DNA of 64,000 nucleotides from Synechococcus sp. A10-1-5-1 (GCF_023115425.1 NZ_CP096032.1:2170001-2234000), one strand, 5' to 3'; positions 49,223 to 59,108 are shown, counted from the first letter of the stretch. The notes: a model not told the origin generated them from the sequence alone. Made by a program: numbers and translations.

Positions 49223-50593
49223 TCAGAGCAGGCTTTCGATCGCCGCCTTGAATTCACTGCGCTGCTTGACCCCACGGAACTGCTGCTTGAGCTCCTTGTT
49301 CAGGAAGACCTGAACGGTGGGCGTACCGCTGACGCCGGCCTGCTGGGCGATCTCCTGCTCCGTCTCGATGTCGATCTCGATGCCCTGGGCCTGTCCCCCC
49401 AGTTCATCGAGAACCCGCTTGAGCTGAGGCTTGAGCACGTGGCAGGGGCCGCAGGTGGGTGAGGTGTAGACGACGACCAGGGGCTTGGTGCTGTCGTGGT
49501 AAAGCTTCCTCAGGGCGAAACTTCCCTTCTGCCAGAGGGCATCAGCGCTGTAGTTGGCTTCGTCGCTGACCGCGGTGCGCTTGGTTTCGCCGACCTCGGC
49601 TGGATCGACAGGGTCATGGCTAACGGTGACCGCGAGATCCTTCTCCGTCAGCCAGCGCTCTGCCGCCAGAGCGGCCTGGCAGCCACTTCCGGCGGCCGTG
49701 ATCCCCTGGCGCCATTCCGCATCAGCGACGTCCCCGGCGGCATAGACCCCCTCAAGACTGGTTTCGGGACGACCAGGCTGGGTGATCAGGTAGCCCTTGC
49801 TGTCGGTGCTGAGCTGCTCGCGGACCAGGCGGGTGTTGGGGGTGTGGCCGATGGCATAGAACAACCCGCGCACGGGCAGGTCCTCGCTCGGGCCGCCGTT
49901 GGTGTCCTTGAGCTGGATGGATTCGAGCCAGTCGCCACCGCTGCAGTTCGCCAGTTGCCGGTTCCAGTGGACCTGGACCTTGGTATTGGCCAGCACGCGA
50001 TCGGCCATGGCCTTGCTGGCCCGAAGCTTGTCGCTGCGAACGATCAGATGAACGCGGCTGGCGTATTTGGTCAGATAGACCGCTTCCTCGCAGGCGGAGT
50101 CGCCGCCTCCGACGACTGCCAGTTCCACATCGCGGAATTGCGGTGTCGCGCCATCGCAGATGGCGCAGGCGCTGATGCCAGCGTTCCAAAAGCGCTGCTC
50201 GCTGGGCAGGCCGAGACGATTGGCACTGGCACCCGTGGCCAGGATGACGGCGTGGGTCTGGATCGTCCGGCCGTCCGCCTGAATCCGGAAAGGGCGCTGG
50301 GAGAGGTCAATCGAATCGGCATCAGCCTCCACCAGTCGGCTGCCCCAGCGCACGGCTTGGGCCTTGATCCGATCCATGAGTTCTGGCCCGAGGATCCCGT
50401 CGGGGAAGCCAGGAAAGTTCTCGACATGCGTGGTGGTCATGAGCTGACCGCCAGGGATGCCCCCATCCTGGAAACCCGTGATCAGCACTGGGCTCAGATT
50501 GGCGCGTGCGGCATAGATGGCCGCGGTGTATCCCGCCGGACCTGACCCCACGATGACAAGGTTCTCAACCGATCCGGGTGCACCAGCGGCCAT
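49223..50593 (-). CDS. ntrC-like trxB: NADPH-thioredoxin reductase with fused thioredoxin (NTRC)
   Basis: A 456-residue fusion: an NADPH-dependent thioredoxin reductase and a C-terminal thioredoxin, together feeding electrons to peroxiredoxins. The FAD site is IVGSGPAGYTAAIYAARANL, the redox centre CAIC (about 141-145), NADPH motif VVGGGDSACEEAVYL, FAD motif YAAGDVAD, and a thioredoxin active site CGPC at about 379. Length and order match cyanobacterial NTRC. The ATG is at 50593. The symbol ntrC here refers to NTRC, not the nitrogen regulator. Confidence 0.95.
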   Translation of the reverse strand: MAAGAPGSVENLVIVGSGPAGYTAAIYAARANLSPVLITGFQDGGIPGGQLMTTTHVENFPGFPDGILGPELMDRIKAQAVRWGSRLVEADADSIDLSQRPFRIQADGRTIQTHAVILATGASANRLGLPSEQRFWNAGISACAICDGATPQFRDVELAVVGGGDSACEEAVYLTKYASRVHLIVRSDKLRASKAMADRVLANTKVQVHWNRQLANCSGGDWLESIQLKDTNGGPSEDLPVRGLFYAIGHTPNTRLVREQLSTDSKGYLITQPGRPETSLEGVYAAGDVADAEWRQGITAAGSGCQAALAAERWLTEKDLAVTVSHDPVDPAEVGETKRTAVSDEANYSADALWQKGSFALRKLYHDSTKPLVVVYTSPTCGPCHVLKPQLKRVLDELGGQAQGIEIDIETEQEIAQQAGVSGTPTVQVFLNKELKQQFRGVKQRSEFKAAIESLL

Positions 50594-50721
50594 GACCTAA
50601 GGCGGAATGACTTCGCTTTAGTTTAGGGATCGATCGCGGCTGGGTTGGGTTTGCAGCCCGGGTGGCTGCCCGCAGAACCCATTGAGCAGAGCAAATAAAG
50701 AGATCGCTCTAAAGATTCTCT

Positions 50722-50967
50722 TTAGATTTCAAGCAGGCCGTCGGATTCGCTGCTGGTTTCGCTCTCTGGGAACTTCTCGAAGTTGGGGACCATCAAAACT
50801 TGGTCCTGAAGGAGTTCGGGTTGGTCGTCAGAGCAGAGGATCCATTCCCGGAACTCCTCTGTCAGGGCGTAGCTGTCTTCGTAGAGCTCGCGATCATCCA
50901 AGCAAGCAATGCGAGTGACCGCCCAATTTGTTGCGACGGTGATCCGCCGTTGGATTGAACCGTGCAT
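50722..50967 (-). CDS. Small hypothetical protein
   Basis: 81 residues from ATG 50967: QRRITVATNWAVTRIACLDD, RELYEDSYALTEEFREWILC, and an acidic C-terminus. Soluble. An upstream Met at 50991 is possible. A CTAAAGA-TTC-TCTTTAG stem (50709-50725) at its stop, with a T-rich flank on the minus strand, may be a weak terminator. Confidence 0.55.
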   Translation of the reverse strand: MHGSIQRRITVATNWAVTRIACLDDRELYEDSYALTEEFREWILCSDDQPELLQDQVLMVPNFEKFPESETSSESDGLLEI

Positions 50968-51064
50968 GGTTCCCCTTGCGGTTGAGACCACGTTGACAGC
51001 TCAGGTGCCGCCTCCAGTGGTTAGTACGCACAACGTCGCATTAATTGCTGCATATTCGATGTAG

Positions 51065-52549
51065 TCATTGATGCATCAAGAAGTCGGGTAGGCGTGGGCC
51101 ACGCACGCGAATTACCCCTCCGGCTCCATCCTCCACGGCCTGCAGCGGCAGGCTGGCGCCTCGGCTTTGGCCACTTGCTTCTTCAACAGTCTCGTTGTTC
51201 TTGGGTCGAAGGACGTAGGGCTCGCTGAGGGACCAGGTGCGGGCGTACTGCATCAGCAGCGGATCAGCCGGTGCGAAGACGTAGGACGGGTGCCTGGGGA
51301 CGGTTTCGGCGAGGGCGCGCTCACCGTTCATTCGAACAGCCCTCGTGATGGCCTGCACGAAGCGCGTGCGGGTCACAACGGTGGTCAGATAGGCCACCAC
51401 CCGCAGCCTGGGGGCGTCGAACCCCTCGGCGCACATGTCAATGCTCACCAGCCAGTCGGAGTCCCCGGCTTTGAAGCGCTCCATTCGCTCGGGCGCCTCA
51501 GGGTCTTGGGAGTGCACCAGCTGAACCCGGTCCCCCTCCTCCTCCAGCAGCCCGCAAATTCTGCGGGCATGGGCGATGTCACGGGCCACCACCAGGCCGC
51601 CAGCTTCCGGGTGCTCCCGCCGCACCGCCTCGATCCGTTTGCGGGCATTGAGCAGCAGGCGTAAAGCAATGCTGCTGCTGTCCCCCAGGCGGATGGCCCG
51701 CCGTAGGTTCCGCGCCCGCCAGCTTTCCCGCTCTTCCTGGGAGAGCGGTGAGCGCTCGGTGTCCCCTACTTCCCCCCGACGGCCATGGTCCACCCAGCCG
51801 TCCTGGAAGCGGAATTCCAGGGGGCGGACATCACCGGCTTGGATCAATTCCCGGGGCTCGACGCTGAGGTCGGGAGCAATCTGCTCGACCCATTCCTGGC
51901 CGTCATGGACCTGAATCCGCCGGGCTGCGCAGAAGCCGAGGTTGTCGGCGCGAAACGGTGTCCCGGTGAGCCCCAGCCGTAGCTGAGCGCTTTGGCTCAG
52001 GCGGCTAAAGGCGTGGCCCCAGGCCGTCGCCTCCGGTTCCTCCGGGTCAACCCCCAGGTGGTGCACCTCATCGGCAATGGCCAGCCAGGAACCCCAGTCC
52101 CAGTGCTGGAGTTCCTGCTCGAGGGACTTCAGGTTGCGCCCAGCAGCCTGATAGGTGATCAGCAGGCCATCGCTGTCCGCAAGATCGCTGGCGCTGAGTC
52201 CTGGTTGCCAGTCCTTGAGCTTCAGGTTGAGGCGCTCCGCCGAGGAGATCCACTGGGCGGCGATGGAGCTCCGATGGCAGAACACCAAAAAGCGAGCAAG
52301 CCGGCCTTCCCGGAGCAGCCGCTCGAAGCTCAGCAGGGCCCCCAGGGTTTTGCCGGCCCCAGGCCCGGCGTTGATCAGGACGTCACTGCCCTGACGGGTT
52401 TCCAGTCGGCGCCGCAGCAGTTGGATCAGCTGGATTTGCCACTGCCGCGGCTGCAGGTTGCTGAGCGGCCGCGGCTCCACTGCTGCGGACTCCTCCGCAG
52501 CGGCAGGAGCGCGCTTGGGGACGCGCAGATCAAACGACAGCGATGGCAT
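51065..52549 (-). CDS. Superfamily 2 DEAD/DEAH-type helicase
   Basis: A 494-residue helicase related to type III restriction/UvrB-type SF2 enzymes. Motif I INAGPGAGKTLGALLSFERL, motif II ADEVHHLG (DEVH), motif III GLTGTPFR, and the C-terminal VQAITRAVRM (motif VI). No nuclease domain is seen, and no methylase gene is nearby, so a repair or RNA role is as likely as restriction. The Met at 52549 gives MPSLSFDLRVPK; the Met at 52576 adds nine residues. Confidence 0.85.
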   Translation of the reverse strand: MPSLSFDLRVPKRAPAAAEESAAVEPRPLSNLQPRQWQIQLIQLLRRRLETRQGSDVLINAGPGAGKTLGALLSFERLLREGRLARFLVFCHRSSIAAQWISSAERLNLKLKDWQPGLSASDLADSDGLLITYQAAGRNLKSLEQELQHWDWGSWLAIADEVHHLGVDPEEPEATAWGHAFSRLSQSAQLRLGLTGTPFRADNLGFCAARRIQVHDGQEWVEQIAPDLSVEPRELIQAGDVRPLEFRFQDGWVDHGRRGEVGDTERSPLSQEERESWRARNLRRAIRLGDSSSIALRLLLNARKRIEAVRREHPEAGGLVVARDIAHARRICGLLEEEGDRVQLVHSQDPEAPERMERFKAGDSDWLVSIDMCAEGFDAPRLRVVAYLTTVVTRTRFVQAITRAVRMNGERALAETVPRHPSYVFAPADPLLMQYARTWSLSEPYVLRPKNNETVEEASGQSRGASLPLQAVEDGAGGVIRVRGPRLPDFLMHQ

Positions 52550-52665
52550 GCCGCCATTGTGTGGGGATTCGGCCAAAAAAGTTGGGCACTTCTACCTATT
52601 CGCATCGGCGCTGGAGGCACTAACTTCCGGCCATCACCCGCTCCCGGGCTTTGCCCCTGTTGCCC

Positions 52666-52842
52666 ATGGATGAGCGTTCTTTGTTTTCGCTGAGCACCGA
52701 TGAGCTCCGGCAGCGCTTCGAGCTGGCGCTGAGTTTGGAGTGCGATCTCGATCCCATGATCCTTCGGGCCCGCATGCTGCGCCGGCAGGGCTCAAGTCCC
52801 CACGCCCGCTGCTTAGAACAGGAGCTCCTGCCTCTGTTCTGA
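52666..52842 (+). CDS. Small conserved hypothetical protein
   Basis: 58 residues from ATG 52666: MDERSLFSLSTDELRQRFEL, ALSLECDLDPMILRARMLRR, ending CLEQELLPLF. Helical. Precedes the NmrA-like gene by 4 nt, probably one operon. Confidence 0.55.
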   Translation: MDERSLFSLSTDELRQRFELALSLECDLDPMILRARMLRRQGSSPHARCLEQELLPLF

Positions 52843-52846
52843 GCCC

Positions 52847-53515
52847 ATGCGTGTGGCGGTCACTGGCGCCTCCGGCAAAACCGGTTGGAGAGTCGTCGCC
52901 GAAGCCCTGGCCCGTGGTTCCGAGGTTCGAGCGATCGTCCGACCTGACTCGAGTCTTCCGCCGGGTTTAGAGGGAGCCGAGATCCATCGCCTCCACTTGA
53001 GTGATGGCGCAGCCCTGCAGGAGGCCCTGCGCGGCTGCGACGCCCTGGTCATCGCTACAGGTGCCCGTCCCAGCATCGATTTGCTGGGTCCCCTCAAAGT
53101 GGACGCCCTAGGGGTGCGTCAGCAGCTTGAGGCTTGCCGCAGCGTGGGGCTCAAGCGCGTGGTGCTCGTCAGTTCGCTCTGTGCGGGTCGATGGCTGCAC
53201 CCCCTCAACCTTTTTGGGCTGATCCTGGTCTGGAAGCGTCTGGGTGAGCAGTGGCTCGAGCAGAGCGGGCTGGACGTCACGATCGTTCGTCCCGGTGGCC
53301 TGAAGGAAGCCGAGGAGGACCTCGCCGCTCAGCACCTGCGTTTCTCCGGCGCGGATCAACAGCAGGACGGCAGTCTTCCGCGCCGCTTGGTGGCCCGGGT
53401 TTGCCTGGATGCCTTGGAGGCTCCGGCCAGCGTCGGACGCATTGTTGAGATCACGAGTGCGGTCCCGGACTCTCCCGCGTCTGAACCCCCTGCGCTTGCC
53501 AGCTGGTTGGCTTGA
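52847..53515 (+). CDS. NAD(P)-binding NmrA/SDR-like protein
   Basis: 222 residues with an N-terminal Rossmann fold (VAVTGASGKTGWRVVAEAL), RAIVRPDSS, ALVIATGARPS, VVLVSSLCAG and VTIVRPGGLKEA. This is the atypical SDR_a5 type of NAD(P)-dependent or -binding protein. The catalytic Tyr-Lys pair of classical SDRs is absent, so it may be a sensor or chaperone rather than a dehydrogenase. Substrate unknown. Confidence 0.85.
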   Translation: MRVAVTGASGKTGWRVVAEALARGSEVRAIVRPDSSLPPGLEGAEIHRLHLSDGAALQEALRGCDALVIATGARPSIDLLGPLKVDALGVRQQLEACRSVGLKRVVLVSSLCAGRWLHPLNLFGLILVWKRLGEQWLEQSGLDVTIVRPGGLKEAEEDLAAQHLRFSGADQQQDGSLPRRLVARVCLDALEAPASVGRIVEITSAVPDSPASEPPALASWLA

Positions 53516-53563
53516 GAACGCTTCCGGCCGTATGCGAATCTGCCTCAACCCAGGGTCGAGACA

Positions 53564-54712
53564 TTGATTCGTGTTTTAGTGCCAAGGGAGTGCCGACCTG
53601 GTGAAACCAGGGTTGCGGCCACTCCCGAAACCGTGCGCCGTCTGGCGGCACGCGGCTGCACCTTTGCCATCGAGCGCGGCGCTGGTCAGGCCAGTGGTTA
53701 CGACGACGCGTCCTATGCGGACGCCGGTGCTGCACTGGTGGACCCCAGTACTGAGCAGTGGTCCCAAGCCGACGTGGTCCTCGCTGTCCAGGGCTCAGAT
53801 CTGGCCCAGCAGCGCTCCGAACTTGCTTCGCTGAAGCCCGGCGCTCTGCTCCTTGGCCTCCTGGAGCCCCACGGCAACGACGCGCTGAAGCAGCGCTTTG
53901 AGGCCGGTCGGGTGACCGCACTGGCCCTGGAGCTGCTGCCTCGGATTAGCCGGGCCCAGAGCATGGATGTGCTCTCCTCCCAGGCCAATATCGCTGGCTA
54001 CAAAGCGGTTCTGCTCGCTTCGGCAGCGCTGGATCGCTACGTACCGATGCTGATGACCGCCGCCGGCACGATTCAGCCGGCTCGGGCGCTGATCTTGGGC
54101 GCCGGTGTGGCCGGCCTCCAGGCCCTGGCGACGGCCCGTCGACTCGGAGCTGTGGCCTACGTCAGTGACGTGCGCCCCGCCGCCAAGGAGCAGGTGGAGT
54201 CCCTGGGTGGCCGCTTCATCGATCCCCCTGAATTGGATCAAAAGCCCGGTGAATCGGGTGGCTACGCCAAGCAGGCCACTGAGGCGTTCTTGGCTGAGCA
54301 GCGCCGTCAACTCACCGAGCAGCTGGCCCTGGCTGACATGGTGATCTGTACCGCCCAGGTGCCGGGCAAGAAGGCCCCGCGCCTGATCGACGACGCGATG
54401 CTGCAACACATGCGCCCCGGCAGTGTTGTGGTTGACCTGGCAGTCGCTCAGGGCGGCAACTGCGAAGGCACGGTGCCTGGTCAGACCGTCTTCCGTCACG
54501 GCGTTCAACTGGTCGCCGGTGACGGGCTGCCCTGCAGCGTGGCCAACCACGCCAGCGCCCTCTATTCCCGCAACATCGCCGCTCTGTTGGAGCTGTTGCT
54601 CAACACCACCGCCGAGGGGGCTTCCTCGGTGAATCTCGATCTCGACGATGAGATCGTCTCTGGCTGCCTGTTCAGCCACAACGCCCCTGAATCTGCCGGA
54701 GGTGCTGCATGA
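53564..54712 (+). CDS. pntA: NAD(P) transhydrogenase subunit alpha part 1
   Basis: The NAD(H)-binding domain I of proton-translocating transhydrogenase, which moves hydride between NADH and NADP using the proton gradient. Features: VPRECRPGETRVAATPETVR, QAN-like SQANIAGYKAVLLA, Rossmann ILGAGVAGLQALATARRLGA, and VVDLAVAQGGNCEGTVPG. The start is TTG at 53564; 382 residues. In cyanobacteria subunit alpha is split, and the membrane part follows with a 4-nt overlap. Confidence 0.96.
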   Translation: MIRVLVPRECRPGETRVAATPETVRRLAARGCTFAIERGAGQASGYDDASYADAGAALVDPSTEQWSQADVVLAVQGSDLAQQRSELASLKPGALLLGLLEPHGNDALKQRFEAGRVTALALELLPRISRAQSMDVLSSQANIAGYKAVLLASAALDRYVPMLMTAAGTIQPARALILGAGVAGLQALATARRLGAVAYVSDVRPAAKEQVESLGGRFIDPPELDQKPGESGGYAKQATEAFLAEQRRQLTEQLALADMVICTAQVPGKKAPRLIDDAMLQHMRPGSVVVDLAVAQGGNCEGTVPGQTVFRHGVQLVAGDGLPCSVANHASALYSRNIAALLELLLNTTAEGASSVNLDLDDEIVSGCLFSHNAPESAGGAA

Positions 54713-55008
54713 GCAGCCTGAATGAAGCCCTGTGGGTGCTGCTGCTCGGCAGCCTCCTGGGTCTGGAACTGATTGGCAAGGTGCCCCCCACCCTGCACAC
54801 CCCCCTGATGAGCGGTGCCAACGCCATCAGTGGCATCACCGTGCTGGCCTCCCTGACCCTGATCGCTCAGGCCCAGGGCAATCCCGGGATGCTGATCCTC
54901 GGCGCGGTCTCCCTGGGCTTTGCCCTGTTCAACGTGATCGGGGGCTTCCTCGTGACCGACCGCATGCTCGCCATGTTCAGCCGCAAGAAGTCAGGAGCAC
55001 GCCGATGA
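54709..55008 (+). CDS. pntA2: NAD(P) transhydrogenase subunit alpha part 2
   Basis: 99 residues, the membrane part of the alpha subunit, with three to four spans (LWVLLLGSLLGLELIGKVPP, TLHTPLMSGANAISGITVLA, LGAVSLGFALFNVIGGFLVT). GANAISG and the FLVTDRML end are typical. It overlaps pntA upstream and pntB downstream by 4 nt each. Confidence 0.95.
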   Translation: MSSLNEALWVLLLGSLLGLELIGKVPPTLHTPLMSGANAISGITVLASLTLIAQAQGNPGMLILGAVSLGFALFNVIGGFLVTDRMLAMFSRKKSGARR

Positions 55009-56420
55009 GTGGCCTCGCGCTGTTTGGTTATCTGATTGACCTGCTGGCAGTCCTGCTGCTGGCCCTGGGCCTCAAGGGCCTCTCCAAGGTTCGTTCCGCC
55101 CGCTCCGCTAACGGCCTGGCTGCCCTGGCCATGGGCTTGGCAGTGGTGGGTCTGTTGATTCAGCTGCAGCCCGCACCGGTGGCGTGGCTTTGGATCGCAG
55201 TCGGCACGGCTGCCGGCGGTCTGCTGGGTCTGCTCACCGCTCGCCGGGTGCCGATGACCTCCATGCCGGAGACCGTCGCCCTCTTCAACGGCTGCGGTGG
55301 CATGGCCTCCCTGCTGGTGGCCATTGCCGTGGCCCTCTACAACTCCGCTGAGTCGGACATGGTGGCCCTGGTGTCCATCGTGATCTCTGTCTTCGTCGGT
55401 TCGATCACCTTCAGCGGCTCCATCGTGGCGATGGGCAAGCTGCAGGGTTGGATCGATACCCCCGGCTGGACCCAAAGCCAGGTGCGCCATGGCGTGAATA
55501 TCGCCATCGCCGTTGCGGCCCTGGTGGGTGCCTTCGCCCTCCCCGGTGACCCCGCTGGTTCCTCCCTCTGGCTGCTGGTTGTGGCCTCCAGCCTGCTGGG
55601 CATTGGCGTGACCCTGCCCATCGGCGGCGCCGACATGCCCGTCGTGATCTCGCTGCTGAACTCCTATTCCGGCGTGGCTGCCGCTGCCGCTGGTTTCGTG
55701 GTCGGTAGCCAACTGCTGATCGTGGCCGGCGCCATGGTCGGTGCCGCTGGCCTGATCCTCACCCAGGTGATGTGCACCGGCATGAACCGCTCCCTGGTGA
55801 GCGTCCTCTTTGGTGGTGCCCTCGGTGGCAGCGCCCCCGTCGGCGGTGGTGGCGATGAGGCTGGCTACAGCCGGATCGTCAGCTGCAGCCCCGAGGAATG
55901 CGCCATGGCCCTCGAGAGCGCTGAGCGCGTGGTCTTCGTTCCTGGCTACGGCCTCGCGGTGGCCCAGGCCCAGCACGCCCTGCGTGAGCTGGCGAAGATG
56001 CTCGAAGCCAATGGCTCCGAAGTCAGCTACGCCATCCACCCGGTGGCCGGCCGCATGCCGGGTCACATGAACGTCCTCCTGGCGGAAGCCGATGTCCCCT
56101 ACGAGCAGCTGCTCGAGATGGACACCATCAACCCCGAGTTCCCCCGCACCGACGTGGTCATCGTCTTGGGCGCGAATGATGTGGTGAATCCCGACGCCAA
56201 GAACGACCCCAATAGCCCCCTCTACGGCATGCCCGTTCTCGAGGTGGACGGGGCCCGTCAGGTGTTCGTGGTCAAGCGCAGCATGGGCGCCGGTTATGCC
56301 GGCATCAAGAACGCCCTCTTCGAGCTGCCCCAAACCGCCATGGTCTTCGGCGATGCCAAGGCAGTGCTGCAAGGTCTCTGCGCTGAACTGCGTAGCCAGG
56401 GCGTCGGTAAGGCCGCTTGA
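55005..56420 (+). CDS. pntB: NAD(P) transhydrogenase subunit beta
   Basis: 471 residues: eight or nine spans, then domain III that binds NADP(H). Features: GCGGMASLLVAIAVALYN, LPIGGADMPVVISLLNSYSG, and in the soluble part VPGYGLAVAQAQHALRELA, HPVAGRMPGHMNVLLAEADV, VIVLGANDVVNPDAKND, VVKRSMGAGYAGIKN. Full length. Third gene of the operon, which ends with a terminator at 56447-56469. Confidence 0.97.
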   Translation: MSGLALFGYLIDLLAVLLLALGLKGLSKVRSARSANGLAALAMGLAVVGLLIQLQPAPVAWLWIAVGTAAGGLLGLLTARRVPMTSMPETVALFNGCGGMASLLVAIAVALYNSAESDMVALVSIVISVFVGSITFSGSIVAMGKLQGWIDTPGWTQSQVRHGVNIAIAVAALVGAFALPGDPAGSSLWLLVVASSLLGIGVTLPIGGADMPVVISLLNSYSGVAAAAAGFVVGSQLLIVAGAMVGAAGLILTQVMCTGMNRSLVSVLFGGALGGSAPVGGGGDEAGYSRIVSCSPEECAMALESAERVVFVPGYGLAVAQAQHALRELAKMLEANGSEVSYAIHPVAGRMPGHMNVLLAEADVPYEQLLEMDTINPEFPRTDVVIVLGANDVVNPDAKNDPNSPLYGMPVLEVDGARQVFVVKRSMGAGYAGIKNALFELPQTAMVFGDAKAVLQGLCAELRSQGVGKAA

Positions 56421-56446
56421 TCCGGTCCTCACAATCGATCAGCATC

Positions 56447-56469
56447 GGGGGTCCTCCGGGCCCCTTTTT
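56447..56469 (+). terminator. Intrinsic terminator after pntB
   Basis: GGGGTCC-TCC-GGGCCCC stem followed by TTTTT, ending 2 nt before the next gene's start codon, so that gene must be transcribed by read-through or from a start inside. Confidence 0.75.
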
Positions 56470-56470
56470 C

Positions 56471-57478
56471 ATGGACGGTGAGCCTCCCTTTCAGCCTCGC
56501 TTTCCCTGGTGGAACGGTGATCTGCAAACCCTCAGGGACAGCTTCCGCCCGATCGATCTACCTGCGGATCGAGGTCACCCCCTGCCCTTTGATGTGGGCA
56601 ATGGCGACCAACTGCTGGCCAAATGGGACGGCCCCCTGACAGGGGAGCCCCTGGGGTTGGTGCTGTTGATGCATGGCCTGGGCGGATCCAGTGAGCGCGG
56701 CGGGCTCAGGCGAATGGGGGACACCCTCCAGCGCTCCGGCTTTGCCGTGCTTCGCCTGAACATGCGGGGGGCAGGCTCTGGACGGACCCTGGCCCGTGGC
56801 ACCTATGCGGCCAATAGCAATCGCGATCTGCTGCCGGTCTTGCGCCAGGCCCGGACCTTGGCCGCCGGCCGCCCTCTCTTGGGGATGGGGATTTCGCTGG
56901 GCGGGACCAAGCTGCTCAATGCCCTGACCTCCACGTCAGTGGAGCGCCGGACGGCAGGCCTTGATCCCCAGGCGCCACTCCTGGATGGGCTGGTCACCAT
57001 CAGCTCTCCGGTGGATCTCGAGAGCTGCTCGCGCCAGATCGAACGGCCCCGCAACCGCATCTACCAGCACTGGCTCTTGAAGCGGCTGGTGGCCCAGACC
57101 CTGGCCGACCCCTTCGGGGTCACGGCCACCGAACGGCAAGCCCTCGAGGGACCCCTGCCGAGCATCCGCGCCTTCGATGCGGCGATTACGGCTCCCCGTT
57201 GGAGCTATGCCTCGGTGGATGACTACTACCGCCAGGCCAGTCCCCTCTGGCGCCTGCAGGAGGCCCGCTACAGAAGCCAGCTGCCGCCCACCTTGCTCAT
57301 CCATGCCGAGGATGATCCCTGGGTGCCCGTGGAGCCCACCCGCACACTCGAAGCGATCCAGGACGAGCGCTTCCAGGTGCTGCTGACGGCCAAGGGTGGA
57401 CACAACGGCTTCCACGGCCGCGGTGGCTGCTGGACCGATCAGCTCACGGCCCGATGGTTTCAGCGTTTGCTGGGCTGA
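56471..57478 (+). CDS. YheT-like alpha/beta hydrolase (UPF0017)
   Basis: 335 residues from ATG 56471. The YheT pattern: FPWWNGDLQTLR at the start, LLMHGLGGSSERG, nucleophile GMGISLGGTKLLN (Ser at about 150), HAEDDPWVPVEP (Asp) and KGGHNGFHG (His). Esterase-like; natural substrate unknown. The ATG lies immediately after the pntB terminator; the frame is open upstream but codes through the terminator. Confidence 0.88.
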   Translation: MDGEPPFQPRFPWWNGDLQTLRDSFRPIDLPADRGHPLPFDVGNGDQLLAKWDGPLTGEPLGLVLLMHGLGGSSERGGLRRMGDTLQRSGFAVLRLNMRGAGSGRTLARGTYAANSNRDLLPVLRQARTLAAGRPLLGMGISLGGTKLLNALTSTSVERRTAGLDPQAPLLDGLVTISSPVDLESCSRQIERPRNRIYQHWLLKRLVAQTLADPFGVTATERQALEGPLPSIRAFDAAITAPRWSYASVDDYYRQASPLWRLQEARYRSQLPPTLLIHAEDDPWVPVEPTRTLEAIQDERFQVLLTAKGGHNGFHGRGGCWTDQLTARWFQRLLG

Positions 57479-57813
57479 AACGGCATCCGTTTGACGATCC
57501 AGTCCTCGATGGGAGTACCGCCGATGACGTGCTCCTTCAGGATCCGCTCGATGCGCTCGGCAGTGACCCCGCCGTAGACGATTCCTTCGGGCCAGATCAG
57601 CAGCACCGGCCCCTCGGCGCAGATGCGCAGGCAGTCCGCCTTGCTGCGCAGCACGATCCCGTCCGCGCGGGACGGATCTTCAAGTCCCCACTCCCGCACC
57701 AGTCGCTTGAGGGTGTTCCAGCTTTCCAGGCCAACGGCTGGATCAGGGCTGCAGAGCGCCTTGGCCGGGGTCGCGCACAGCAGCAGATGGTGCTGAATCA
57801 ACGGCTGACTCAA
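57460..57813 (-). CDS. Thioredoxin-fold [2Fe-2S] ferredoxin
   Basis: 117 residues of the thioredoxin-like 2Fe-2S ferredoxin family: [12 protein letters not shown] at the start, [20 protein letters not shown] and [20 protein letters not shown]. The four Cys (LC..., LC..., DCLRIC) are at the expected spacing. An electron carrier; partner unknown. ATG overlaps the upstream dxr stop by 4 nt; the 3' end overlaps the convergent YheT-like gene by 19 nt. Confidence 0.9.
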   Translation of the reverse strand: MSQPLIQHHLLLCATPAKALCSPDPAVGLESWNTLKRLVREWGLEDPSRADGIVLRSKADCLRICAEGPVLLIWPEGIVYGGVTAERIERILKEHVIGGTPIEDWIVKRMPFQPSKR

Positions 57814-59033
57814 ACCGAGACGGCTGCAGCCTCACGCACCGCCTGACGGGACCAGGCGTCGACTGCGAGCACATCCTCCAGGGAGGGGTGGGCCATGAGG
57901 TCGGTCTTGTGGCGATCGCAGACCGCGTCGATCAATTTTGGAATGTCCAGGAAGTGAATCCGCTCCTCGAGGAAGAGCGCCACGGCCTGTTCATTGGCAG
58001 CGTTCATCACGGCGGGCATCGTTCCACCGGCTCTGCCGGCGGCATAGGCCAGCTCCATGCAGGGGTACTTGGCGGGATCGGGCTTGCGGAAGGTCAGTTG
58101 ACCCACTTCCGTCAGATCCAGGCGGCGCCAGGGGGTCTCGAGGCGCTCCGGCCAGCTCAGGCAGTACAGGATCGGCAGCTTCATGTCCGGCCAACCCAGC
58201 TGCCCCAGCACGGAGGAATCCGCCAGCTCCACCATCGAGTGGATGATCGACTGCGGGTGAATGACGATCTCGATGTGGTCGTAGTCCAGGCCAAAGAGGT
58301 AGTGGGCCTCGATCACCTCCAGGCCCTTGTTCATCAAGGAGGCGGAATCGACCGTGATCTTGCGCCCCATGCTCCAGTTGGGGTGGCTGGTGGCATCGGC
58401 CACGGTGGCCTTGTGCAGATCAGCCGCGTCCCAGTCGCGGAAGGCACCGCCGCTGGCGGTCAGCTGAATCCGGCGCAGCCCTGGGGTGGGAACCCCCGTG
58501 GAAAGGCGTGCGGTGTCGGCCCAGGGCGTGCCCTGCAGGCACTGGAAGATGGCGGAGTGCTCGGAGTCGGCGGGCAGCAGGCGCGAGCCGCTCTTGGCCA
58601 GTTCCGGTAGTACCACCGGACCGGCCGCAATCAGGGTCTCCTTGTTGGCCAGGGCCAGGTCCTTGCCGGCGCGGATCGCGGCCAAGGTCGGCAGCAGGCC
58701 AGCGCAGCCGACGATGCCGGTGACCACGAGGTCAGCGCTGGACCAGGCCGCAGCCGTGCAGAGTCCGTCGGAGCCACCGACCAACTCCGGCAATTTGGCT
58801 GGCCGCTCAGCGGGGCCGAGGGCCTGGAGGCGTTCTTGTAGGGCGGGGAGTTTGGCCTCATCCGCCAGGGCCACCACCTCAGGGGCGTGCTTCTGGATCT
58901 GGCGGATCAGGAGATCGAGGTTGTTCCCGGCCGTCAGGGCGACCACGCGGAAGCGATCGGGAAACTCCTCGACGATCTCCAGGGTTTGGGTGCCGATGGA
59001 TCCAGTGGAGCCGAGCACGGAGAGGGCTTTCAC
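57810..59033 (-). CDS. dxr: 1-deoxy-D-xylulose 5-phosphate reductoisomerase
   Basis: Second enzyme of the MEP isoprenoid pathway, supplying precursors of carotenoids and chlorophyll side chains. GTG at 59033 gives [20 protein letters not shown], the usual NADPH-binding start, and 407 residues. Further motifs: [44 protein letters not shown] and [20 protein letters not shown], all typical. The longer open frame above 59033 has no family sequence. Coupled to the ferredoxin gene. Confidence 0.97.
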   Translation of the reverse strand: MKALSVLGSTGSIGTQTLEIVEEFPDRFRVVALTAGNNLDLLIRQIQKHAPEVVALADEAKLPALQERLQALGPAERPAKLPELVGGSDGLCTAAAWSSADLVVTGIVGCAGLLPTLAAIRAGKDLALANKETLIAAGPVVLPELAKSGSRLLPADSEHSAIFQCLQGTPWADTARLSTGVPTPGLRRIQLTASGGAFRDWDAADLHKATVADATSHPNWSMGRKITVDSASLMNKGLEVIEAHYLFGLDYDHIEIVIHPQSIIHSMVELADSSVLGQLGWPDMKLPILYCLSWPERLETPWRRLDLTEVGQLTFRKPDPAKYPCMELAYAAGRAGGTMPAVMNAANEQAVALFLEERIHFLDIPKLIDAVCDRHKTDLMAHPSLEDVLAVDAWSRQAVREAAAVSV

Positions 59034-59108
59034 GGCGGAGCTCCAGGGGTCTGCGGCCAGTTTCCCATTTCCAGGCGCGTAGCGTTGCCGGCACTCCTTT
59101 GATCCGCG

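Noticed and set aside
49496-50545. 349-codon open frame opposite the NTRC gene
   Set aside because: Antisense to a strongly conserved enzyme; no recognisable motif.
51065-52549. Restriction-modification or defence helicase
   Set aside because: No methylase, nuclease or other defence gene is adjacent, and it lies among core genes; a housekeeping helicase is equally possible.
54867-56432. 521-codon open frame opposite pntA2/pntB
   Set aside because: Antisense frame of a GC-rich coding region; His/Gln/Gly-rich composition with no domain, while pntB on the other strand is unmistakable.
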